DNA from: Prorocentrum cordatum
Lineage: Eukaryota; Sar; Dinophyceae; Prorocentrales; Prorocentraceae
Assembly (NCBI GenBank): GCA_963575745.1
Contig: CAUYUJ010019104.1
Coordinates: 277,900 to 341,899 of the forward strand
Direction: 5' to 3'
DNA length: 64,000 bases
Positions 31,437-42,895 of the stretch are shown piece after piece. Position 1 is the first letter of the stretch. Each line of letters begins with the position of its first letter. Under the pieces are notes generated by a model. It saw nothing but the letters and a program-made list of their open reading frames with translations, did not search any database and was not told the DNA's origin. The translations under genes and the position numbers were made by a program.

Positions 31437-33393
31437 CGGCAGGCATTTCTACGTCTGCTGCTGCCGCGGCCTTGTTCCGCATCTCCGAAATAGACACCTC
31501 GCTGCCTACAAAATTCAATTTCCTCAGCGCGTTATTTTCGCAATGACCATCTCTGGGTGTGCTCTCGTCAATCTGTTTGCCATATTGCGCCAGCACTTCA
31601 TTTAAGTTGCCAGCGCTGGATTCGACAAACTCGTCGGCAGCTTCCCCAGACGAGACAGCTTCCACAGGAACCTCGGATTTCTTAGTTCGTGCTGCTGGCT
31701 GCTTTCGGGGTACGAGTGGGGCTTCATCAGAATCTTCATCGGAATCTGAGGTCTCTACTGTTGCCTCCGTGCTGGGTTCTCCATCTGACGGATCTTCTGC
31801 ATCGTGTTCTGCATCGTCTGGGTGGTTCTCCGGCTCCACGCGTAATTGTTTACGATGCACGCGCTGCCCTCTTGTCAGAACCAAGACTAGGTTCGGTTCG
31901 CTCCCGGAGCTATTATGCAGAATACCATGGAGGCACTCGGACCACTGGTGGCAGTAAAACCGTTGAGCTTTGGACAAACCAGGCAATTCTAACTTGCTGC
32001 TACCACTTTTGAGCCATCCCCGCAAAGTTCGCCAGCACTCTTTCAAGGTTTCTTGTCGTTTTGACGGGAACCTACGAACGCGGTGCTCACCTGACGGAAC
32101 GGTAATGGCACGCATCTCTGTGACGCGCCTTGCCTCGGAGCAGACTGGTGGGGTGGATCCTGCTGTACTCGCTTGGTGCAGAGTCAATACATTGAGGAAC
32201 CCAATCAACTTTGGACCAGCTGCAACATTTGATTTGTTGAATCCAGAGTTTATGCGCCAAGCGAGCTCGTGCCAGCGCGTCTCCAGTTTATCATCAGAGA
32301 CTCGACCTTTCCATACATGCAGTTCCGAACAAAGTTTTTTGATGATGCCGTTGTAAGCTTCGCCTAGGCAGTCGACGTGCCATCCTGCGCAACCCATTCG
32401 ATTGAGTGATTGACTGTAGCAGCCGAAGCGAATACCTGGGGCAACCGCGCCCATTCGCTCCCCTGGTCTGTTGTCAGACGACAAGACGGATCCAACATGG
32501 GAAGGGCTACATGTTTATTGTAAGTCGCGTCCTTGCTCAGGACTCGCTCGATTCTGACACCTGGGACGTATAGCTTTCGTATTTTAATGGTCTAGCAGGA
32601 ACTCCGTATCGAATGCGTCTCCTGTGGGGTCCCCGCGTTATATCAATGATGCAGTCTTCATTGGCGACTCGTGGCAAGCTTCTTTGATGCCAAGCCACAA
32701 TATTTATACAGGAATCCCAAGCTGAACGCGCAGTCCCGTCCCAAACTTTCAATTCTCTGGCATTCCGTGTAACAGTTGATCCATCTTCCCAGTGCGCCAC
32801 GATGCTCAGAGACGTTGTAAGTCCTAATTTATCACGCTGGCCCTCAAAGGGGGTCCCATCGTAGTTGACCGAGCCTCTCTCTCGCTTCACACTTGGGGCA
32901 CCGCGTGCACGCGATGGGACCATGCCATTTTTTTTGGGGGGGGTTGACTGGGGCGCGATCCTGGTCGTAGAATGGGAGTTTGACTGCAACTGCACCGGCC
33001 GAGAGGTCTGACGATAGAAGCTGTCAGTAAATCAGACAAGAGACCTGCCTCACTTCTGTTTTTGATCCATACCAACAAATTCGTCAAGTCCATATCGACA
33101 CAGCTTTGAAATCCAACAGAGGAATGAGATACGGGAGCAGGGACGATAGCTGAAGCAGACGGGGGCGCTGCTATTGCGAGTGGGGACGCCATTGATCTAG
33201 AATCAGGACCCAAAGGGACAGAGCTCCTAGCTCGGACTGGCGACCCGCCCAAAATGGGCAGCGGTTGAGACGAAGAGGAAGCACTGCCACTAAATCTTTC
33301 AAGATATCCTGGGCGTGCTTGGCTAAGGTGCAGCATCAGAAAAGCATCAGGCACAGGCAAGCCACAGAAAGGGCACTCGGACAAGCCTGTCAT
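31437..33393 (-). pseudogene. ISXO2-type DDE transposase, OTU-fused, copy 1
   Basis: From ATG 33,393 the order is: N-terminal zinc motif CPFCGLPV...HLSQA; Ser-rich linker; DDE core with D in IIDIT, D in LTTDQGSEW and E in GEAYNGIIKKL; W/R-rich end LAWRINSGFN; acidic linker with KKxR; and DGHCENNAL of an OTU-like domain cut off at 31,437. This matches the ISXO2/Merlin-like (IS1595) fold, which cuts and pastes DNA. Frameshifts lie near the A/C run at 32,930. A deletion near 32,565 and damage at 32,370-32,430 disrupt the core. Homologous to 39,755-41,751. Confidence 0.75.
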
Positions 33394-33449
33394 CTGAAGT
33401 GCGTGAGGGAAGCCTTTCAGTCAACTGCACCAAAATTGCGCTTGAACTG

Positions 33450-34590
33450 GGCCAAACCTGGAAGAGTCCAGGAAGAGTCCCCGAACACGCCTGGAAGAGT
33501 CCCTGGAAGATTGCCGTTCTGAGCGTTTCCGTGCTCAGATTGCCGTTCTGGGCGCTTCCGTGCTCAGATTGCGGTTTTTCGTGCTCAGATTGCGGTTCTG
33601 GGCGTTTCCGTGTTCAGATTGTCTTTCTGGGCGTTTCCGTGCTCAGATTGCCGTTCTGGGCGTTTCCGTGGTCAGATTGCCGTTTTGGGCGTTTTCGTGC
33701 TCAGATTGCCGTTCTGGATGTTTTCGTGGTCAGATTGCCGGTTTGGGCGTTTTCGTGTTCAGATTGCCGTTCTGTGCGTTTCCGTGCTCAGATTGCCGTT
33801 CTGGGCGTTTCCGTGGTCAGATTGCCGTTTTGGGCGTTTTCGTGATCAGATTGCCGTTCTGGGTGTTTTCGTGCTCAGATTGCCGTACTGGGCGTTTCCG
33901 TGCTTGGATTGCCGTTCTGGGATTTTTCGTGCTCAGATTGCCGTTTTGGGTTTTTCGTGCTCAGATTGCTGTTTTGGGCGTTTCCGTGGTCAGATTGCCG
34001 TTTTGAGCGTTTTCGTGCAAAGATTGCCGTTCTAGGCGTTTTCGTGCTCAGATTGCCGTTCTGGGCGTTTCCGTGCTCAGATTGCCGTTCTGGGCGTTTC
34101 CGTGCTCACATTGCCCTTCTGGGCGTTTTCGCGCTCAGATTGCCGTTTTGGGCGTTTCCGTGCTCAGATTGCCGTTCTGCGCGTTCTGCTGTTCAGATTG
34201 CCGTTCTGGGGGTTCCGTGCTCAGATTGCCGTTCTGGGCGTTTCCGTGCTCAGATTGCCGTTCTGGTCGTTTCGTGCCGTGTTGGGCTTTTCTGTGCTCA
34301 GATTGCCGTTCTGGGCGTTTCCGTGTTCGGATTGCCGTTCTGGGCGTTTCCGTGCTCAGATTGCCGTTCAGGGCGTTTCTGTGCTCAAATTGCCGTTCTG
34401 GGCGTTTCCGTGTTCAGATTGCGGTTCTAGGCGTTTCCGTGTTCAGATTGTCTTTCTGGGCGTTTCCGTGCTCAGATTGTCCTTCTGGGCGTTTCCGTGC
34501 TCAGATTGCCGTCCTGGGCGTTTCCGCGTTCAGATTGCGGTTCTGGGCGTTTCCATGCTCAGATTGTCTTTCTGGGCGTTCCCGTGCTGG
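33450..34590 (+). repeat. 29-bp array D with leader
   Basis: The leader CACGCCTGGAAGAGTCCC... is followed by about 37 units from 33,505. A CAACGGGAACGCAC sequence follows the array at 34,607. CAACGGGAACACAC precedes the leaders of arrays A and E. Confidence 0.9.
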
Positions 34591-34873
34591 AAAGGGAGCG
34601 CAACGGGAACGCACGCGCAGAGCGGCGCACAGAAGACGCTCGGAAGACATGTAAAACGCAGACAGATAACACACACAACATGGTTGTTTGGCGTTGTGCG
34701 GAGCGCACCTGGAAGAGTCCCGGAGCCCACCCGGTACTCTACACGAGCGGTTCTTTAAACCTCGCCAAATCTCTCCATGGTTTTAAACCATGACAGAAAT
34801 CTAGATAACTGTGGTTTCTCCCTGAAGAGGTGCAGAGGTTTGAACGACTGAGTAATTCTGCAAACCTGTTTGA
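34591..34873. other. Spacer with ATGGTTTTAAACCAT palindrome
   Basis: Non-coding. It holds a further CACCTGGAAGAGTCCC copy (34,709), CTTTAAACC at 34,755 and a 15-bp palindrome near 34,776-34,792. Confidence 0.5.
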
Positions 34874-35828
34874 ACCCCAAATTCACGTTTCCCTAGAGCG
34901 ATTGAAAGCGTAATCGCGGCTTGTTTTCTGACCGCGTATATCTTTAATAATGCAGCTTTCCATTTATACTGGACGCAAACACTGAAATATTGGGAAGAGG
35001 AATTGAATGCAAAAGGATTCGCTAAGTACTTTCGTGACGAATATTTGCGTCCATTGGAACTTCCTGACGGCACAGTTCTCCTCAGAGCGTCCTGGTGGTG
35101 TGGCCCGCTTTCTTCTGTCGAGCCAGGTTTTCCAAGCAGCCAAAACATGGTCGAATCTTTCGTGGCCGTGGTGCGGCTGCAGTTTGCGCAACAAGGCCAC
35201 CATGTAGATCCTGTTTCATTTTTGGATAAATTTGAACAAAAATGCCGTCGATGGTGTACGACTCCAGGGGGGACTTTTTCCATGGCAGGACCGGGCCAGC
35301 GCTTGCGCCACGCGCCTATTCTCTTGGATGACGCTTTGCTCGACGGCGCTGGACGCGCAATCAAGTTTGCAGAGAAAGTAATTCACATGCCTTCAGTGCG
35401 GCAAATACCAGTGGCATTTACTCAAAGCGGGGGGCGGAATATCTTGGAATGGGAAGCACCGAAAACAAAAGCACGCAAGGGAAGCAGATATTTCTACATG
35501 AATAAGGAAAAACATATCCCTATGAACAAAAGAAATGCGTGGTCATGCATGGAATCTGCAGCAGGCGGCATGCTTTGCTGATTTGGAAGCTCTTTGGAGG
35601 AAATGCGGCATAAAGCACCAGAACAGCAGAGACGAATTCATTTGGGAGAAGTTAAGCGAGCAATGCCGTGATATCGTTCGTGTTAAGGCCACCGATGGTG
35701 AATTTACTTGTATGTGCGAGCTTTATTGCGCGGGGAGTGTGTGCAGTCATATATACGGCGTGCGCGAATGTATATTTCAGGAAGTTGTTCGGGACGGAGA
35801 TCTGGCTATAGCATCTGGCGGGCGTTAA
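34874..35828 (+). pseudogene. MULE-like transposase C-terminal half with SWIM finger
   Basis: The frame is open from 34,874 (after TGA at 34,871) but has no ATG near its start. It reads AIESVIAACFLTAYIFNNAA, then WWCGPLSS...GFPSSQNMVESF, a region resembling the segment after the DDE core in MULE-type transposases. A frameshift near 35,540 leads to FTCMCELYCAGSVCSH, a SWIM zinc finger (CxC...CxH) in the place expected of MULE proteins. It stops at 35,828. The catalytic N-terminal half is absent; upstream sequence is unrelated repeats. Confidence 0.65.
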
Positions 35829-35855
35829 GGAGCACCTCCAACTAGAAGTGCCGCA

Positions 35856-36683
35856 GTGGGCGCCCGTGCAACGCAGGAAGCAGCAAATGAGGCAGCAGAG
35901 GCAAAAGCACGTGCAAAGAAAAAGACAACTTCCAAAGATGAATTGAGAATCCCCAGGGCAGCCCCAGAGGACCCGAGTGCATTTCAAGGGGAGAGTTTTG
36001 GAGCATTGAGGGATTCGCTCAAAGATACTCTTGGTCCTTTGCTGGTCGGTGGGATCGAAGGAGAAATCGCTCTCTTCTTCCATTGGAATGCCTTGCCTCC
36101 GCAACCCTGGCAGCATGTGGAATGGCGGGGGTGGGTCAGACTTTTGAGCGCAGCTGCGAACGAACAGGACCCAGATAAGCACCCCGAGATTCTCGAAGGC
36201 TACATCATCAATTTCTTCAGAATCCAAACAGACAACCTGGACTTGAAATTGAAGACAGATCGCGAGGTTGAGTCCGATTTGAAAAAACGATTCAAGGTTG
36301 GCGACGGCTCTCCCCCCGGAGCAAATAATTGCTTGATCGATAGTCTGCTTCAGACAATGGTGGTAGCAAAGATTATCAAATTAGACACAAAACATACAAA
36401 GAATTTGCGTAGGGGCGCTTGCGCTGGAGCACGTGCAGCATTACAATCAGAAGTCAATGACCCCCATGGTTTCCTGGAGCATGTTAAACAATGTCCGGAA
36501 TTGTTTGAATATCTCTTGCAGCATTTCGAACAGCATGTTGCCTCGGATGCAAAAGATCGCGGTGTCCTGCTTGCGGTGCATTCGCGCTTCGATGCAGAGC
36601 AGATCCCTGGAGAACCACGTCGCTTGAGAGATGGCGATAATGATATAGTGTTCCATGTCTTCATAGGTCTGGAGAGGGAGTGA
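35856..36683 (+). CDS. OTU-like cysteine protease ORF, copy 1
   Basis: An open frame of about 275 residues starting shortly after the SWIM ORF. It begins with a Lys/Ala-rich stretch (EAKARAKKKTT). It has GDGSPPGANNCLIDSLLQTM, resembling the catalytic Asp-Gly...Cys box of OTU deubiquitinases, and ends in DNDIVFHVFIG with a candidate catalytic His. The middle is not recognisable as canonical OTU, so the call is tentative. It overlaps the next frame (36,680) by four bases. A second copy is at 42,265-42,895. Confidence 0.5.
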   Translation: MGARATQEAANEAAEAKARAKKKTTSKDELRIPRAAPEDPSAFQGESFGALRDSLKDTLGPLLVGGIEGEIALFFHWNALPPQPWQHVEWRGWVRLLSAAANEQDPDKHPEILEGYIINFFRIQTDNLDLKLKTDREVESDLKKRFKVGDGSPPGANNCLIDSLLQTMVVAKIIKLDTKHTKNLRRGACAGARAALQSEVNDPHGFLEHVKQCPELFEYLLQHFEQHVASDAKDRGVLLAVHSRFDAEQIPGEPRRLRDGDNDIVFHVFIGLERE

Positions 36684-37190
36684 GTGGTTATCAGTGCGAT
36701 CCCTTATTTCCCTTTGCAAATCCTGCACCAGCTACTCCCAGAACTGCCAGCGATGCACGACATGCCAAATCGCCTTCGCAATCGCCTGCAAAACCTATTA
36801 TAAAGGCTGCCGATGCTTTAATGCAGCAGCGCGCTTCTGGAGTACTCGCGAATTTGAAAAGTCAAGTCAGGGAGAGTGGCAGCCCAATTTGTATTTTGAG
36901 GTATGCGTTGGACCGTTTCTTTTTCTCCGGAACGATGTCTGCGGCGCGCGCAGAGTTTCGGTCGCGCATCGAGCATTTGGCTCGCAGCGATCATCTGACG
37001 ATTAGGGCAAACAAACAAATCTGGCTGACTGGATTCTGTCGATTCCTTGATTTCTGGAATTGCCTTGTCTGAGGAAGTGCTGCAAAATAGTATCCTCGCT
37101 GGTCTTATCCAGGAGCGGATCATAGAGGAGGTGGGAGTAGCAGGGATGGATCCAGTGAGGAGCAGGGGGAAGACACCAGCAGATTGCGAA
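36680..37190 (+). pseudogene. Conserved short ORF of the macro-unit, copy 2
   Basis: About 130 residues (PAKPIIKAADALMQQRASG, LRYALDRFFFSGTMSAARA), then a frameshift to SEEVLQNSILAGLIQERIIE ending before the array. It is preserved in all three units, so it may be the tail of the OTU-like protein or a separate small gene. The start overlaps the preceding stop. Function unknown. Confidence 0.45.
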
Positions 37191-37199
37191 ATGTTCAAC

Positions 37200-38290
37200 T
37201 GAGATTGCCGTCCGGGGCGCTTTTGTGCTCAGATTGCCGTTCTGGGCGTTTCCGTGCTCGTTTGCTGTTCTGAGCGATTTCGCGTTCAGTTTGCCATTTT
37301 GGGCGAAATCCTGCTCAGAGCGCCGTTCTGGACGTTTCCGTGCTCAGATTGCCGGTCTGAGGTTTTCGTGCTTAGGTTGCCATTCTAGGCGTTTTCGTGT
37401 TCAGATTGCCGTTCTGGGCGTTTCCGTGTTCAAATTGCCGTTCTGGGCGTTTCGGTGCTCAGATTGCCGTTCTGGTTGTTTTCGGTTCAGATTGCCGTTC
37501 TGGGCGTCTCCGTGCTCAGATTGCCGTTTTGGGCGTTTTCGTGCAAAGATTGCCGTTCTGGGCGTTTCCGTGCAAAGATTGCCGTTCTGGGCGTTTCCAT
37601 GCTCAGATTGCCGTTTTGGGCGTTTTCGTGCATAGATTGCTGTTTTGCGCGTTTTCGTGCTCAGATTGCCATTCTGGGCGTTTCCGTGCGCAGATTGCCG
37701 TTCTGGGCGTTTTCGTCTTCAGATTGCCTTTTTGGGCCTTTCTGTTCTCGGATTCTCGTTCTGGGCGTTTCTGTGCCCAGATTGCTGTTTTGGGCGTTGT
37801 CGTGTTCAGATTGCCATTCTGAGCGTTTTCGTGCTGAGATTGCCGTTCTGGGCGTTTCCGTGCTCAGATTGCCGTTCTGGGCGTTTCCGTGCTCAGATTG
37901 CCGTTCTGGGCGTTTTCGTGTTCAGATTGCCGTTCTGGGCGTTTCGGTGCTCGCATTGCCGTTCTGCGCGTTCTGGTGTTCAGATTGCCATTCTGGGCGT
38001 TTTCGTGTTCAGATTGCTGTTCTGAGCGTTTCCGTGACTAGATTGCCGTTCTGGGCTCAGATTGCCGTTCTGGGCGTGCTCAGATTGCCGTTTTGGGCGT
38101 TTCTGTGCTGAGGTTGCCGTTTTGGGCGTTTCCGCGCTCAGATTGCCGTTCTGGGCGTTTCTGTGCGTTTCCATGCTGAGATTGCCGCTCTGGGTGTTTC
38201 TGTGCTCAGATTGCCGTTCTGGGCGTTTTCGTGCAAAGACTGCCGTTCTGGGCGTTTCCGTGCTCAGATTGCCGTCCTTGGCGTTTCTTC
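37200..38290 (+). repeat. 29-bp array E2 (about 37 units)
   Basis: Same position in the macro-unit as array C. It ends at the same GCGTTTCTTCTTGTGATTTG sequence. Confidence 0.92.
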
Positions 38291-38384
38291 TTGTGATTTG
38301 GTTTTGTGTGATTCTTCTTTCTGCTTCATGTATGACAGAGTTGCGTTTTCGTCGGTGTTTTCGTTGTTTTTTTTGTCGTTGGTT

Positions 38385-38560
38385 AGGGGGGGTCTGCCTC
38401 CACAGGTTCCGAATGGCACTTTCTCTGCATGAAAGTGATGCAAACGTGGCGGCGCCCGTCTGCTGCAACGCCGACGCGAACCGGGGCGCGCTCGTTCCCG
38501 ATCTGGAGAACCTCGCCGTAGCGCAAGCAGATAATACTCTGGGGCGCTGCCACTCGGGTT
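38385..38560 (-). pseudogene. Tyrosine recombinase 4b, remnant
   Basis: Only VAAPQSI fused directly to CLRYGEVLQIGNERAPVRVG and the truncated QRKCHSEPVEADPP end remain. About 700 bp present in 29,410-30,250 are gone, with the join near 38,532. Confidence 0.75.
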
Positions 38561-38579
38561 GCAGGGCTGCATGCGGCAA

Positions 38580-39330
38580 TCAAGTGGCCGGATTGGCCCA
38601 GTGGCGCAGTTGCGGCCAGATTGGCCTGTCCAGTGGCCGGATTGGCCCAGAGGCGCAGTTGGGGCCGGATTGGCCCGTCGAGTCCCAGCGGCGCAGTTGG
38701 GGCGGGATTGGCCCGCCCAGTGGCCGGATTGGCCCAGTTGCGCAGTTGGGGCCGGATTGGCCCGTCCAGTGGCCGGATTGGCCCAGAGGCGTAGTTGGGG
38801 CCGGGTTGGCCCGCCCAGTGGCCGGATTGCCCAGTGGCGCAGTTGGGGCCGGATTGGCCCGCCCGCCCTGTGGCCGGGTTGGCCCAGTGGCGCAGTTGCG
38901 GCCAGATATGCCCGCCCAGTGGCTGGATGCCGGATTGGCCCAGAAGCTCAGTTGCGGCCAGCTTGGCCCGCCCAGTGCCCGGATTGGCCGTGCGTCGCGT
39001 TTGGGGCTGGGCTGGGCCAGCGCAGTGGCCAGTTGTTGGTCCAGTGGCGCAGTTTGGGGCTAGATTAGCCCGCCCAGTGGCCAGACTGGCCAGTGGCGCA
39101 GCTGCGGGCCGGATTGGCCCGCCTAGTGGCCGGATTGACTCACTGGCGCAGTCGGGTTTGGGGTGGCCCGAATTGCCGAGTGGCGCGTTTGGGGCCGGAG
39201 CGGCCTGCCAGTGGACGCCGGATTGGCCCAGTTGTCGCTCATGTGCTTGGGGTCTGTAGCCTTGGCCTTGTGGCGCAGCTCGGGCGGAATGGGCTTTCAC
39301 ATTGGCCAGATTGGCCCAGCTGGCCTGGCG
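38580..39330 (+). repeat. 49-bp GGATTGGCCC array, copy 2
   Basis: Same order of variant units as 30,275-31,060, with a small deletion in the unit near 38,683. This shows that whole arrays were duplicated as blocks. Confidence 0.9.
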
Positions 39331-39754
39331 GGCCTCGCTGTTTTGGGTCAGGTTAGCTCGCCCGCGGGCTGCGACCCGTTTAGGGTCGTTTGAGCGCCCT
39401 GTCGCCCAGTGCCGTGTGGCACAGTCTGGGGCGCGGCGGCAGGCCCACTCGCTGGCGTTGCCCAGGTGCGCGGTCTCCAATGGGCCCCACCGGTGGCCGA
39501 ATGGATGGGCGTGTGGTTGTGTTGCAGAAGATGGCAGAAGATGGCGGTCGTTTAAACCTTTGCACCCCTCTACTGAGGAGTCACATGTATAAAATATTTT
39601 GCCATGGTTTAAAGCGCCTCCCAATCATCCCAAGCAGGCGCGCCCAGAATAGCAATCTGAGCTTGTTTTGGCGCTCTCCCGAGCGGGCGCGCCCAGAACA
39701 GCAATCTAACTTTGTCTTGGCGCTCCCCCGAGCGGGCGCGCCCAGAATACGGCA

Positions 39755-41751
39755 AGCATTCCTGCGTCTGCTGCTGCCGCGGCCTTGCTCCGCATCTCCG
39801 AAATAGACACCTCGCTGCCTACAAAATTCAATTTCCTCAGTGCGTTATTTTCGCAATGACCATCTCTGGGTGTGCTCTCGTCAATCTGTTTGCCATATTG
39901 CGCCAGCACTTCATTTAAGTCGCCAGCGCTGGATTCGACAAACCCGTCGGCAGCTTCCCCGGGCGAGACAGCTTCCACAGGAACCTCGGATTTCTTAGTT
40001 CGTGCTGCTGGCCGCTTTCGGGGTACGAGTGGGGCTTCATCAGAATCTTCATCGGAATCTGAGGTCTCTACTGTTGCCTCCGTACTGGGTTCTCCATCTG
40101 ACGGATCTTCTGCATCGTGTTCTGCATCGTCTGGGTGGTTCTCCGGCTCCACGCATAATTGTTTACGATGCACGCGCTGCCCTCTTGTCAGAACCAAGAC
40201 TCGGTTCGGTTCGCTCCCGGAGCTATTATGCAGAATACCATGGAAGCACTCGGACCACTGGTGGCAGTAAAACCGTTGAGCTTTGGACAAACCAGGCAAT
40301 TCTAACTTGTTGCTACCACTTTTGAGCCATCCCCGTAAAGTTCGCCAGCACTCTTTCAAGGTTTCTTGTCGTTTTGACGGGAACCTGCGAACACGGTGCT
40401 CGCCTGACGGAACGGTAATGGCACGCATCTCTGTGACGCGCCTTGCCTCGGAGCAGACTGGTGGGGTGGATCCTGCTGTACTCGCTTGGTACAGATTCAA
40501 TGCATTGAGGAACCCAATCAACTTTGGACCAGCTGCAACAGTTGATTTGTTGAATCCAGAGTTTATGCGCCAAGCGAGCTCGTGCCAGCGCGTCTCCAGT
40601 TTATCATCAGAGACTCGACCTTTCCATACGTGCAGTTCCGAACCAAGTTTTTTGATGATGCCGTTGTAAGCTTCGCCTAGGTCAGTCGACGTGCCATCCT
40701 GCGCAACCCATTCGATTGAGTGATTGACTGTAGCAGCCGAAGCGAATACCTGGGGCAACCGCGCCCATTCGCTCCCCTGGTCTGTTGTCAGACGACAAGA
40801 CGGATCCAACATGGTAAGGGCTACATGTTTATTGTAAGTCGCGCCCTTGCTCAGGACTCGCTCGATTCTGAGACTTCCTGGCAGAAATCTGCGCACTCCC
40901 ACTTCCATACGGTAAGCAACGGCCACCTGGAACGTATAGCTTTCGTATTTTAATGGTCTAGCAGGAACTCCGTATCGAATGCGTCTCCTGTGGGGTCCCC
41001 ACGTTATATCAATGATGCAGTCTTCATTGGCGACTCGTGGCAAGCTTCTTTGATGCCAAGCCACAATATTTATACAGGAATCCCAAACTGAACGCACAGT
41101 CCCGTCCCAAACTTTCGATTCTCTGGCATTCCGTGTAACAGTTGATCCATCTTCCCAGTGCGCCACGATGCTCAGAGTCGTTGTAAGTCCTAATTTATCA
41201 CGCTGGCCCTCAAAGGGGGCCCCATCGTAGTTGACCGAGCCTCTCGCTTCACACTTGGGGCACCGCGTGCACGCGATGGGACCATGTCATTTTTTTTTGG
41301 GTTGACTGGGACGCGATCCTGGTCGTAGAATGGGAGTTTGACTGCAACTGCACCGGCCGAGAGGTCTGACGATAGAAGCTGTCAGTAAATCAGACAAGAG
41401 ACCTGCCTCACTTCTGGTTTTGATCCATACCAACAAATTCGTCAAGTCCATATCGACACAGCTTTGAAATCCAACAGAGGAATGAGATACTGGAGCAGGG
41501 ACGATAGCTGAAGCAGACGGGGGCGCTGCTATTGCGAGTGGGGACGCCATTGATCTAGAACCAGGACTGAAAGGGACAGAGCTCCTAGCTCGGACTGGCG
41601 ACCCGCCCAAAATGGGCAACGGTTGAGACGAAGAGGAAGCACTGCCACTAAATCTTTCAAGATATCCTGGGTGTGCCTGGCTAAGGTGCAGCATCAGAAA
41701 AGCATCAGGCACAGGCAAGCCACAGAAAGGGCACTCGGACAAGCCTGTCAT
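39755..41751 (-). pseudogene. ISXO2-type DDE transposase, OTU-fused, copy 2 (best copy)
   Basis: Starts at ATG 41,751 with CPFCGLPV...HLSQAH. A shift at the A-run near 41,290 leads into a zinc ribbon, CTRCPKCEARG, as in IS1595-family proteins. Then one long frame (to 39,706) holds the whole DDE core: D in CIIDITWGPHRRR, D in LTTDQGSEW, E in GEAYNGIIKKL, then LAWRINSGFN. An acidic SDSDEDSDEAP linker with KR clusters precedes RDGHCENNAL, the OTU Asp-Gly-x-Cys box. The OTU end is lost at 39,755. Only one indel separates it from an open frame through the transposase. Confidence 0.82.
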
Positions 41752-41813
41752 CTGAAGTGTGTGAGGGAAGCCTTTCAGTCAACTGCACCAAAATTGCGCT
41801 TGAACTGAGCCAA

Positions 41814-42264
41814 TTGTGCAACGGGAACACACCTGGAAGAGTCCCGGAAGAGCCCCCGAACACACCTGGAAGAGTCCCTGGAAGATTGCCGTTCTGAGCG
41901 TTTCCGTGCTCAGATTGCCGTTCTGGGCGCTTCCGTGCTCAGATTGCGGTTTTTCGTGCTCAGATTGCCGTTCTGGGCTTTTCCGTGCTCAGATTGCCGT
42001 TCTGGGCGTTTCCGTGCTCAGATTGCCGTTCTGGGCGTTTCCGTGGTCAGATTGCCGTTTTGGGCGTTTTCGTGTTCAGATTGCCGTTCTGGGTGTTTTC
42101 GTGCTCAGATTGCCGTTCTTGGCGTTTCCGTGCTTGGATTGCCGTTCTGGGAGTTTTCGTGCTCAGATTGCCGTTTTGAGTGTTTTCGTGCTCAGATTGT
42201 TGTTTTGGGCGTTTCTGTGCTCAGATTGCCGTTCTGGGCGTTTCCGTGCTCAGATTGCCGTTCT
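41814..42264 (+). repeat. 29-bp array F with leader
   Basis: The leader begins CAACGGGAACACACCTGG, then about 13 units from 41,883. The array ends abruptly inside a unit and joins an OTU-like ORF at about 42,264. One frame (41,935-42,894) reads through the join without a stop. Confidence 0.9.
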
Positions 42265-42895
42265 TTGCTGGTCGGTGGGATCGAAGGAGAAATCGCTCTC
42301 TTCTTCCATTGGAATGCCTTACCTCCGCAACCCTGGCAGTATGTGGAATGGCGGGGGTGGGTCAGACTTTTGAGCGCAGCTGCGAACGAACAGGACCCAG
42401 ATAAGCACCCCGAGATTCTCGAAGGCTACATCATCAATTTCTTCAGAATCCAAACAGACAACCTGGACTTGAAATTGAAGACAGATCGTGAGGTTGAGTC
42501 CGATTTGAAAAAAAAACGATTCAAGGTTGGCGACGGCTCTCCCCCCGGAGCAAATAATTGCTTGATCGATAGTCTGCTTCAGACAATGGTGGTAGCACAG
42601 ATTATCAACTTAGACACAAAACATACAAATAATTTGCGCGGGGGCGCTTGCGCTGGAGCACGTGCAGCATTACAATCAGAAATCAATGACCCTCATGGTT
42701 TCCTGGAGAATTTTAATCAATGTCCGGAATTGTTTGAATATCTCTTGCGGCATTTCGAACAGCATGTTGCCTCGGATGCAAAAGATCGCGGTGTCCTGCT
42801 TGTGGTGCATTCGCGCTTCGATACAGAGCAGATCCCTGGAGAACCACGTCGCTTGAGAGATGGCGATAATGATATAATGTTCCATGTTTCATAGG
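42265..42895 (+). pseudogene. OTU-like ORF, copy 2, N-truncated
   Basis: It matches 36,036-36,683, including GANNCLIDSLLQTM and NDIMFHV. There are three extra A near 42,508 (one added Lys) and an altered end. The N-terminal third is replaced by the 29-bp array. Confidence 0.6.

Noticed and set aside
33420-33450. SL relic before the ISXO2-OTU genes
   Set aside because: On the minus strand AAGCGCAATTTTGG resembles the leader's middle, but the 5' part and the TCAAG end do not match.
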